Shown here: one piece after another, positions 44,765-52,212 of the stretch
How the letters are laid out: each line of letters opens with the position of its first letter
Numbering within the stretch: the first letter of the stretch is position 1
From: Paracoccaceae bacterium
Lineage (GTDB): Bacteria; Pseudomonadota; Alphaproteobacteria; Rhodobacterales; Rhodobacteraceae
NCBI GenBank assembly: GCA_021648025.1
Contig: JAKITO010000002.1
Location: 124,001-188,000, forward strand
DNA: 64,000 nt
Direction of reading: 5' to 3'
Made by a program: the position numbers and the translations under genes
The notes under the pieces: generated by a model
Seen by the model: the letters and a program-made list of their open reading frames with translations, nothing else
Told to the model about the DNA's origin: nothing
Databases searched by the model: none

Positions 44765-46456
44765 CTACCCCATCCACCGACGCACCGGCGCGTTGCTTTC
44801 TTCCAGGTTCTGGCAGATCACATCGACCAATGTCGGCCCGTCATGTTCGATCGCTTCGCGCAACACGCGGTCAAGGTCGCCGGGGTCTTCGACCCGCCAT
44901 GATTTCACACCATACGCCGCCGCCACCGCCGCGTGATCGGTCCGGTTGAAATCAACATTGTAATAACGCGCGTCCTTGTCGGCGTATTGGCTGGCCCTGA
45001 TCCAACCGAAATTCGAATTGGAAAACACGATGAAGGTGATCGGCGCCCGCGCCCGGGTCACGGTCTCAAGCTCTCCGACCGTAAAGCCAAACGACCCATC
45101 CCCCATCAAGGCCACCACCTTGCTGGAAGGCCGCCCAAACCACGCGCCAAGCGAGGCCGAAAGCGCATAGCCAAGCGCGCCGTGGGCGCGGTTGGTGATG
45201 AAATGCCGCCCCGGTTGCGGCAGTTGGTAATAGGCCGAAATATAGGGACAGGATGTGCCAGGATCGGAAACCAGCGTGGCGTCAGGCGGCAGGTTGTCCA
45301 TCAGGCTTTGAATAACCCGCTCTGGCCGGATCGGGGCCGCGTCGCTTTGTGCCAGTCGGTTAAATTCGGCAAATTTGCGGGTCTTGAGGTCAGCAATTGC
45401 CGCCGCCCCGCCAAAGGTCGCGGCGCCCTGCCCGCGCTGGTCCAGCACGGCGTTTACCTGTGCCAATGCCAGTCGCAAATCACCGACAACCCCCACTTCG
45501 CAGCGATAATTGGCACCGATCACCATCGGGTCATTGTCGAAATGTACGATGCGGGTGGCCGGTCCCGGGGCCTCCCAGCGCGACGTCGTGGTCGACCCGG
45601 CCCGCGCGCCCATGAACACCACCAGGTCGGCGTTCTGCATCATCTCCCATGTTTCATCCGTGCCGCCGTTGGAACCGACAACCCCCACCGCCTGGGCATG
45701 GGTTTCGGCCAATGATCCCTGCCCCGAAATTGACGTGGCCACCGGGATGTCCAGCCGCGTCGCCAGCCGGTCCAACTCATCCATAGCGCCGGCAATCACC
45801 ACGCCGCCACCGCAGACGATCAGCGGGTTTTTCGCCGACAGGATCGCGTCAACCGCCGCCTCGGCAGCACCCGGTGCGGGGGCTTGCGGATAGGCCGGGT
45901 ATGATTTCAGTTCCGGGTCGGCCCAGATGTCGCTTGGGTCAACCGCGTCATACTGGATGTCATACGGCAGCCCCAGATGCGCCGCCCCCGAGCGCCCGGT
46001 GGTCATCGCCCTGAATGCGCTTCGCACCATGCGCGGGATGTGATCGGCGCGCCTTATCACCGTGTTCCATTTGGTCAGAGGGCGCATCAGCGCCTCCTGG
46101 TCAACCTCGGTCAAAGGGTATTTGCCGTAAGAGCCGACGGAAATATCGGTGGTGATGCCCAGGACAGCATAGCTCGATTCGCTGGCCTCGATCAGGCCGG
46201 GCAGAATATAGGTGGCCCCGCCGCCGGACGGGCCTTCGGCCACGCCAGGCCGCCCGGTGACGCGGGAATAGGCATCGGCCATATAGGTCGCGCTGCGTTC
46301 GTCACGCACCAGAATGTGCTGAATGTTGTGGTCAAGCCGCAGCATCGCGTCGTAAAACGGCAAGGTGGTATCACCGCACAACCCGAATATGTGCTGCACG
46401 CCCTGCGCTTGCAGCATGCGCACCATTGCCTCGGCCCCGTTCAGTGTGTTGGTCAA
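44765..46456 (-). CDS. Thiamine diphosphate-dependent 2-oxo-acid decarboxylase/acetolactate-synthase-like enzyme
   Basis: 563 residues from TTG 46456, chosen because AAGAGG lies 6 bp upstream and the frame's upstream GTG (46519) would put coding sequence over a likely operator. The ThDP-activating Glu is in LVRDERSATYMADAYSR; the ThDP-Mg motif begins GDGSFGFTVGELET and ends FSNSN. The family includes acetolactate synthase, sulfoacetaldehyde acetyltransferase and 2-ketoarginine decarboxylase (AruI). In this cluster (DadA-like oxidase plus ureohydrolase) a 2-oxo-acid decarboxylase such as AruI is the attractive hypothesis, unproven. Confidence 0.82.
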   Translation of the reverse strand: MTNTLNGAEAMVRMLQAQGVQHIFGLCGDTTLPFYDAMLRLDHNIQHILVRDERSATYMADAYSRVTGRPGVAEGPSGGGATYILPGLIEASESSYAVLGITTDISVGSYGKYPLTEVDQEALMRPLTKWNTVIRRADHIPRMVRSAFRAMTTGRSGAAHLGLPYDIQYDAVDPSDIWADPELKSYPAYPQAPAPGAAEAAVDAILSAKNPLIVCGGGVVIAGAMDELDRLATRLDIPVATSISGQGSLAETHAQAVGVVGSNGGTDETWEMMQNADLVVFMGARAGSTTTSRWEAPGPATRIVHFDNDPMVIGANYRCEVGVVGDLRLALAQVNAVLDQRGQGAATFGGAAAIADLKTRKFAEFNRLAQSDAAPIRPERVIQSLMDNLPPDATLVSDPGTSCPYISAYYQLPQPGRHFITNRAHGALGYALSASLGAWFGRPSSKVVALMGDGSFGFTVGELETVTRARAPITFIVFSNSNFGWIRASQYADKDARYYNVDFNRTDHAAVAAAYGVKSWRVEDPGDLDRVLREAIEHDGPTLVDVICQNLEESNAPVRRWMG

Positions 46457-46487
46457 GGTCAGCCTCTTGTCAGAATCGCATTCAGGA

Positions 46488-46497
46488 TTGTATACAG
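46488..46497. promoter_or_regulatory. Candidate GntR operator between divergent ThDP and GntR genes
   Basis: TTGTATACAG contains the perfect 8-bp palindrome TGTATACA (46489-46496), typical of FCD-type GntR sites. It lies 33 bp upstream of the ThDP TTG and 71 bp upstream of the GntR ATG, well placed to control both. Confidence 0.5.
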
Positions 46498-46567
46498 TTC
46501 TAAATTCAGGCTTGCGCACAAGTCAACGGGGTTTTAGAAATACCACAACAAGAGTCAGAACCTTCCA

Positions 46568-47278
46568 ATGAAGAAAACCAGCAACGTCGACCGTTTGATT
46601 GAAAAAACCCGCGGGATGGCGATTAACTTTGAGTTGAAGCCGGGGTCGCGCATCAATGAAACGGCGTTGTCCAGGGAACTTGGGGCCTCGCGCACACCCC
46701 TGCGCGAGGCGCTGAACCGGTTGGTGGCCGAAGGGTTTTTGACCTTTCAGACCGGCAAGGGGTTCTTTTGCCGCGCGCTTGATCCCAAACGGATCATGGA
46801 CCTGTATGAGGCCCGCGTGGCGATTGAAGTCGAGGCGATCCGCCTGGCCTGCACCCGCGCCACCGACGCGGAACTGACGGTTTTCGGCGCCTATCTGAAT
46901 GCGACCGAGCCGGATTACCTGAACAAAATGGATGTCAGCGACGCGGTGCATGGGGATGAGGATTTTCACCTTTATATTGCCCGGTTGTCGCATAATGACG
47001 AATTGCTGCGAATGCTGGAAAACCTGAACGGGCGCATTCGCTTTGTGCGCTCGGTCAATCTCAAATCCATCCACGACACGGAACGATCGTTGCGCGCGCA
47101 GACCCGGCTATCGGCGCACCGGCGCATTCTTGAGGCGCTGCTTACCCGGGATGGCGACGTTGCAGCCGACATCATGCGCGGCCATATCGAACGGCGCTGG
47201 GAAGAGGCAACCGAGGCGGTGCAAAAGGCCTATGCACAAATATATGTGCCGGATGAAATGCAGAAAGAAATGACATGA
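46568..47278 (+). CDS. GntR family transcriptional regulator (FCD subgroup)
   Basis: 236 residues. Winged helix with LGASRTPLREALNRLVAEGF, then an FCD ligand domain (DEDFHLYIARLSHNDELLR, HRRILEALLTRDGDVAADIM). Divergent from the ThDP-DadA-TRAP operon and coupled (4-bp ATGA overlap) to the racemase-family gene, so it probably regulates both sides through the TGTATACA site. Confidence 0.88.
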   Translation: MKKTSNVDRLIEKTRGMAINFELKPGSRINETALSRELGASRTPLREALNRLVAEGFLTFQTGKGFFCRALDPKRIMDLYEARVAIEVEAIRLACTRATDAELTVFGAYLNATEPDYLNKMDVSDAVHGDEDFHLYIARLSHNDELLRMLENLNGRIRFVRSVNLKSIHDTERSLRAQTRLSAHRRILEALLTRDGDVAADIMRGHIERRWEEATEAVQKAYAQIYVPDEMQKEMT

Positions 47279-48033
47279 CCCAGGAATTTGGCGGCAAGAC
47301 GGTTTATGGCGCGTCGGTGGGCATATTGATGCTGGAAACCCGATTTCCGCGCATTCACGGCGATATTGGCAATGCGATGACCTGGCCGTTTCCGGTGCAG
47401 TACCGCGTGGTGCCGGGGGCAACGGCGGATCTGGTGGTGCGCCAGGATCCAACCCTGTTGCTGGATCGCTTTATCGAGGCGGGACAGGAACTGGTGAAGA
47501 TGGGCTGCGACGGGATCACCACCAATTGCGGGTTTCTGGCGCTGATTCAGGACCAGATCCGCGAGGCGCTGGGGGTGCCGGTGGCGACATCGTCATTGAT
47601 GCAGATACCGATGGTGGCGGCGTTGTTGCCGGCCGGATATCGGGTTGGCGTGGTGACAATTTCGAAGGGTTCCCTGACCAGGGAACATCTGCTCGCAGCT
47701 GGTGCGCCGGTGGATACGATTGTCACCGGAACCGATGGCGGGCGGATATTTACCACCGGCATTCTCGACGATCATGCGAGTCTGGATTTTGACGCCTGCC
47801 GGTTGGACGTTCTGGAGGCTTCGGCGGATTTGGTGCAAAACAACCAGAATATTGGCGCGATTGTTCTGGAATGTACCAATATGGTGCCTTACGCGGCAGA
47901 CGTGCGAAAACTGACCGGCTTGCCGGTTTATTCGATTTATTCGTTTGTCACCTGGTTTCAGGCCGGATTGATGCCGCGCCGGTTTGCGCATGATCTGGAT
48001 GACCCAAGGGTGGGGGCGCTCATCAAGCCCTGA
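47275..48033 (+). CDS. Aspartate/glutamate racemase superfamily protein
   Basis: 252 residues. Both cysteines expected of the cofactor-independent racemase fold are present: GITTNCGFLAL and VLECTNMVPY. Other members are hydantoin racemase, maleate isomerase and arylmalonate decarboxylase, so activity is uncertain; racemisation feeding the D-amino-acid oxidase across the operon is the simplest reading. The last residues (ALIKP) and the stop codon are encoded by a repeat element also found beside dctM. Confidence 0.8.
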   Translation: MTQEFGGKTVYGASVGILMLETRFPRIHGDIGNAMTWPFPVQYRVVPGATADLVVRQDPTLLLDRFIEAGQELVKMGCDGITTNCGFLALIQDQIREALGVPVATSSLMQIPMVAALLPAGYRVGVVTISKGSLTREHLLAAGAPVDTIVTGTDGGRIFTTGILDDHASLDFDACRLDVLEASADLVQNNQNIGAIVLECTNMVPYAADVRKLTGLPVYSIYSFVTWFQAGLMPRRFAHDLDDPRVGALIKP

Positions 48034-48057
48034 AGAAGGGCTTTCTTCGCGGTTTGA
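48019..48057 (+). terminator. Repeat-derived terminator at the racemase stop codon
   Basis: AAGCCC-TGAAGAA-GGGCTT-TCTT forms a hairpin; the stop TGA lies in the loop. The sequence GCTCATCAAGCCC ... GGGCTTTCTTCGCGG matches, in order and nearly base for base, the complement of 40385-40468. Confidence 0.6.
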
Positions 48058-48063
48058 TGCCTG

Positions 48064-49011
48064 TCACAGCACCTGATCAGCCACCACCCGGACAAAATCG
48101 GCGCAGTCCTGCGGTGCTGTGATTGGAATCATATGGCCACGTCCGGGCAAGGTTTTCATCCCAAGATTATAGGGCCCCATGCTGGTGCCATGTTCTTCTG
48201 GCGACAATAAAGCATCGTCAGCCCCATAAAGAATGCCACCCGGCACCATCAATTCATCGCCATAACGCGCCGACTGGGCCGGCATTTCCAATCGCACCGC
48301 TGTCATGTCAGAACACGCCGCCACAAACGCCCGGGGGCGCAGGCCAAGCACCGCACCGGCGCGGATCATGAAGTCGTCGGGACAGGCCTCGGGGGCATGA
48401 GCCTGGGTCAGCAGCTTGTTGGCGGTGATTTTTCCAATCGGCACCGCAATGGTATTGCCCAGCAGGTGGCGCAACCACGGCGTTGTAACCTGAAGGCCTT
48501 TCAAAGCATTGGGCACGATGCCCGGCGCATGGGTCAAGGGGCACAGCAACGCCAGCCCCGCCACCCGGTCGGGACAATCCAAAGCCATCCGCAAGGCCAC
48601 CGCCCCGCCCAGCGAGTGGCCGACCACCACCGCCTTTTCCACGCCCAGCTGGCCCAGCAATTCGTCGATCATCCGGGCCTGGTCGCCCAGGGACGCACCA
48701 TCGCCTTTGGTGACGGTTGAATAGCCACAGCCGGGCCGATCCACCGCGATCACCCGGTAGTCGTCTTTCAGCAAATCCAGCATTGAATAGGTAAAGTGCT
48801 GCAACTGCCCGGCGATCCCGTGGATCAGCACCAATGTCCCCTTTTTGCCCGTGCCCTTGTCGACAAAATGCATCGTACCGCCGCCAACCGGCAAGGAAGC
48901 CCCGCGTTTGGGCACCCGGCGGGTTGAGGTGAACGCCAGCGCCCGGGTCCAGATCGAGGCCAGCGCCAGAATGACAAGAACGCCGGGGATTAGGTAGGAC
49001 AACACTGTCAT
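48064..49011 (-). CDS. Membrane-anchored alpha/beta hydrolase
   Basis: About 315 residues. An N-terminal helix (MTVLSYLIPGVLVILALASIW) anchors it; the hydrolase core has the oxyanion region LIHGIAGQLQHF, nucleophile elbow VVGHSLGGAVAL (Ser), an acid in GILYGADDALL and catalytic His in LPGRGHMIPI. Substrate not evident. The ATG at 49011 is used; a GTG at 49023 is an alternative. Convergent with the racemase gene, 30 bp away. Confidence 0.82.
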   Translation of the reverse strand: MTVLSYLIPGVLVILALASIWTRALAFTSTRRVPKRGASLPVGGGTMHFVDKGTGKKGTLVLIHGIAGQLQHFTYSMLDLLKDDYRVIAVDRPGCGYSTVTKGDGASLGDQARMIDELLGQLGVEKAVVVGHSLGGAVALRMALDCPDRVAGLALLCPLTHAPGIVPNALKGLQVTTPWLRHLLGNTIAVPIGKITANKLLTQAHAPEACPDDFMIRAGAVLGLRPRAFVAACSDMTAVRLEMPAQSARYGDELMVPGGILYGADDALLSPEEHGTSMGPYNLGMKTLPGRGHMIPITAPQDCADFVRVVADQVL

Positions 49012-49082
49012 GACACCGCTCACTTTGATTAAGTTGCCGCATGTTATCGTAGTTCCTGGTCAACCGGAACCGGCGACGTGCT

Positions 49083-50663
49083 TTAATCCGTAGTTCTAAG
49101 CGGAGACATCTGCACCAGAACCACCGCCAACATCGGCAAACCAAAGCCAATGCCGGCGACTATAATCAGCAACCAGCCAAGCTGGGAATAATCGGCAGGC
49201 ACGTCGATGAGACCGGTGGTTTTATCCGTCACCTCGCGAGTCACTTCAAATATCTGGTTCAGGTATTTGGTGGCCAGAGAACTGGCCGACAGGGCCAGAT
49301 TGGTGAACGACGCCATGACCGCAAAAAACGTCGCCTTCAGGTTGGTCGGCGCGTTGCGGGCGATCCAGGCCAGCATCGGAATCATCGCCACCTGGCCCAG
49401 TGGCGATTCCAGCCCGGTATCCAGAATGGCGATAAAGCGGGCATCAACCAAGCCGCCGGTCAGGGCGGCCGTCCAGTGGTGAACCCCGTAATACAGCCCG
49501 ATGTTGGGCAGTGACATAACGGCGCCAATCACCGTCAGCAGGATGATGATCCGGGTGATCGGCTGGCTGGCCATCACCGGGCGCAGGGCGATGATCCCGG
49601 CCAGGGTAAACACCGACACGATCAGATACAGCACCGACAGGAATTGTTCGTCAAAGCCCAGTTCGTCAATTTCAAACCAGGTGGCGGCGGCCCCCGGCAA
49701 GGGAACGGCGCGAAAGGCAAAGATGATGATTGCCGTGCCGATCAGCATCCGCGCCTTGTCCGGCGTCAGATTGGCCACCAACTGGCGCATCAGGAACAGC
49801 ACGATTGCCATCGACCCGGCAAAAACGATTTCCTGTGCAAAGGGAACCTGACCAATGCCCACCATCAACGTCAGCGCCACAAACACCAGACCGCCAGTGA
49901 AATACCAGTGGTTGATTTTGGTCGGCTCTGGTGGGGTTACCGCCGCGCCGCGCCGCTGCCATGCGGCCAGTATCACGCCAGAAACCGACAGCGCCGGAAT
50001 GCACAGCGCGATCAGATAGATCAAGGCATAGATCTCGGCTTTGCCCTGCTGATCCAGGTTTTCCGCGCCTGAAAACATCACGATATTCAGCAGCGCCACC
50101 GCCACCGTGCCGCTGATCAGGGAAAACCGGCCCAGCGTCTGCATGGTGGTGTGCATCACTTTGGCGTGCGCGTCTGAAATTGGCTGGCCGACGCTGTCCA
50201 CCACGGGCACAGCTTCGACCGACATGGCGTCGGCGACGGCGTCCTGCACCACATACCCAACCGGGGCCAACAGCGCCGAGATGACAAACCACGCCTCCAG
50301 CGGCAGGATTGCGGCCATCATCACAGGGTCCGAGATGAGCAGATACATGATTATCAGGCTGACGGCGACCAGCCCGGCACCGATCCAGACCAATACCGCC
50401 TTCCAGCGCCAGATCAGATCGACCAGATGGCCCAGCGGCATTTTCAACGCCCAGGGGATGCCGGCCCAAAAGGCGATGCCAGCCAGAAAGGAGGCACTTA
50501 GCCCAAGGTAATCCTTGACGAAAAATGTACCGACAATGGCGGTAAGCCCCGACACCCCGGCCGAGAAATAGATCATCAATGGCGGCAGGAATGACCAACG
50601 CATTTGTCGGCCAAGGTCAATGACGATGCGTTCAAACCAGGATGTACCGGGCACCACGTTCAT
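49083..50663 (-). CDS. BT1/MFS-like membrane transporter
   Basis: 526 residues with about 12 membrane helices. FFVKDYLGLSASFLAGIAFW, IPWALKMPLGHLVDL and YVVQDAVADAMSVEAVP resemble the folate-biopterin transporter (BT1) branch of the MFS, where DxVxDAxxVE is typical. The substrate is not predictable. The ATG at 50663 has GGGGGTGGGGG just upstream; TTG at 50684 is an alternative. It follows the strong terminator of the peptidoglycan-binding gene, so it has its own promoter or read-through. Confidence 0.65.
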   Translation of the reverse strand: MNVVPGTSWFERIVIDLGRQMRWSFLPPLMIYFSAGVSGLTAIVGTFFVKDYLGLSASFLAGIAFWAGIPWALKMPLGHLVDLIWRWKAVLVWIGAGLVAVSLIIMYLLISDPVMMAAILPLEAWFVISALLAPVGYVVQDAVADAMSVEAVPVVDSVGQPISDAHAKVMHTTMQTLGRFSLISGTVAVALLNIVMFSGAENLDQQGKAEIYALIYLIALCIPALSVSGVILAAWQRRGAAVTPPEPTKINHWYFTGGLVFVALTLMVGIGQVPFAQEIVFAGSMAIVLFLMRQLVANLTPDKARMLIGTAIIIFAFRAVPLPGAAATWFEIDELGFDEQFLSVLYLIVSVFTLAGIIALRPVMASQPITRIIILLTVIGAVMSLPNIGLYYGVHHWTAALTGGLVDARFIAILDTGLESPLGQVAMIPMLAWIARNAPTNLKATFFAVMASFTNLALSASSLATKYLNQIFEVTREVTDKTTGLIDVPADYSQLGWLLIIVAGIGFGLPMLAVVLVQMSPLRTTD

Positions 50664-50681
50664 CGCGCCCCCACCCCCTTG

Positions 50682-50722
50682 CAAAAAGAAAACCGCCCGC
50701 CCTCGCAGGAGGACGGGCGGTT
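50682..50722 (-). terminator. Intrinsic terminator after the peptidoglycan-binding gene
   Basis: On the minus strand a 13-bp stem (AACCGCCCGTCCT with AGGGCGGGCGGTT, one G-T pair, 50691-50703 with 50710-50722) is followed by TTCTTTTT. It ends about 20 bp beyond the gene stop and abuts the transporter start. Confidence 0.9.
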
Positions 50723-50744
50723 CATTATTTCGGTTCCGTCTGGA

Positions 50745-52064
50745 TTAGTTGCTGGACGGGAACACCGGCAAGGCCGCAGCGGCCGCGCCATCGGTTCCCA
50801 TGGCGGTTGTCAAAACTGCAACCCGCTCGGGCGACTGACCCAGAACCGGTGGATTTGCCCCGACCATACCGTTCAGAGCCAACGACATCCACAGGTCAGA
50901 TTGCTGCGGTGCTGTGCGCGCCGTGCCCACACCTTCGCGCATCTGGTGGCTGACGATTTCGCCATAACCACGCAGACCGGCAGACGTCAAAAGAACCGCC
51001 GAAGCCAGCGCCATTTCGGCATTGTCCGTACGATACCCGACCCCAAGACAAACCTTGCCACCTGAAACCAGGCTGGCCACCGGCTGGCCCGAACTGGCCA
51101 TGAATGCGGATGTTGCACTGATCACGGAATCCGGGCTGGATGTGCCCAACGCGGTGATATGCGGTGCCACGGCCTGGGCCAGCCCCTTGCACTGTGCCTC
51201 GACCTGAGCCGGGGTCATGTTGGGAATGGTTGCTTCAATTGTCGCGGCTTCAGTTCTGGCATGGGTACGGGCCAGGCAAAACTGTTCGCTTAGTGCAAAT
51301 GCCGGATCTGTCACCCGTGCCGCCGAGGTGACGCCGCCATTGGCCGCAGTCAGGACGCCAATCTGGTAGCACAGGGTGCTGACCGATTTGACAGACTGAT
51401 TAAACGTGAACTCAGGCAATGCCTGGGTGGTTGCCCTTGTCGGCTGAATCTGAGGCGCAGCAGGGATCGGCGTTGGCACCGGTGCCGGCAAAGCCGCCTG
51501 TTGCTGAACCGGGGGCAATTGCGGCTGCACCGCTGGCACCTGCTGTTGAACCGCCGGAAACTGTTGCACCGCAGGCGCCTGCGCCGCAGGCGCTATGCCC
51601 AGTTGTTCGTTGCGGAACGTGCGCAACAAACCGCCACGCCCCTGCGTTGCCACGATCGTATTATACGGGGCAATATTATAGCTGACCTCGGCGCGTTGTT
51701 GCGAATTGATCAGGAAATCCCGTTCGTAAGAATCCATGGTCCCGTCGGCAGGGAATCCCATATCAGACTGATAGCGGGCAATACCGTTGCGGGTATTGCG
51801 CCCGATCGAGCCATCGACCCGACCCACGTTATAGCCAAAATAATTCAACGCGGTCTGAACCTGACGGTTCTGGGCCCGCTGCGAATTGGACATTCCGGGG
51901 CTAGTCGTCCGACGACGCTTGTTCTTGTTCATTTCGTTGACGATGATGCCGCCAATAAGCAGCCCGCCAAGGATTTTACCGGCATCGCTGGCCTGCGCCC
52001 GCTCTATCGGAACCACAATAAGGCTGGCAGAAACCAGCGCCATGGAAATACTTTTTGCAAACAT
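50745..52064 (-). CDS. Secreted peptidoglycan-binding domain protein
   Basis: 439 residues from ATG 52064 (GAGGA 7 bp upstream). A signal peptide (MFAKSISMALVSASLIVV to QASDA) and a glycine-zipper-like KILGGLLIGGIIVNEM precede a PG_binding_1 domain (VQTALNYFGYNVGRVDGSIG, NGIARYQSDMGFPADG; about 65-125). A Gln/Pro/Ala-rich linker (about 175-225) leads to a C-terminal helical domain with four cysteines. Envelope protein; function unknown. It lies 148 bp downstream of the SUMF1 gene; membership of that operon is possible but not shown. Confidence 0.75.
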   Translation of the reverse strand: MFAKSISMALVSASLIVVPIERAQASDAGKILGGLLIGGIIVNEMNKNKRRRTTSPGMSNSQRAQNRQVQTALNYFGYNVGRVDGSIGRNTRNGIARYQSDMGFPADGTMDSYERDFLINSQQRAEVSYNIAPYNTIVATQGRGGLLRTFRNEQLGIAPAAQAPAVQQFPAVQQQVPAVQPQLPPVQQQAALPAPVPTPIPAAPQIQPTRATTQALPEFTFNQSVKSVSTLCYQIGVLTAANGGVTSAARVTDPAFALSEQFCLARTHARTEAATIEATIPNMTPAQVEAQCKGLAQAVAPHITALGTSSPDSVISATSAFMASSGQPVASLVSGGKVCLGVGYRTDNAEMALASAVLLTSAGLRGYGEIVSHQMREGVGTARTAPQQSDLWMSLALNGMVGANPPVLGQSPERVAVLTTAMGTDGAAAAALPVFPSSN

Positions 52065-52212
52065 TTTTTTGTCCTCGCGAAATGGCGGGGCCAATGCCGC
52101 CTCTTGCGGCAATCAAGACCCCGGCCCAATAAGTCGATCAATGATGCTGATCATCCACCAAACAACCGGAGAAAGTCAAGGTAAAAGGGCGCAAACATTC
52201 CCCCTTGAAAGA

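Noticed and set aside
52095..52111. TGCCGC-N5-GCGGCA hairpin as terminator of the SUMF1 gene
   Set aside because: Short stem and no T-run on the minus strand; could equally be chance.
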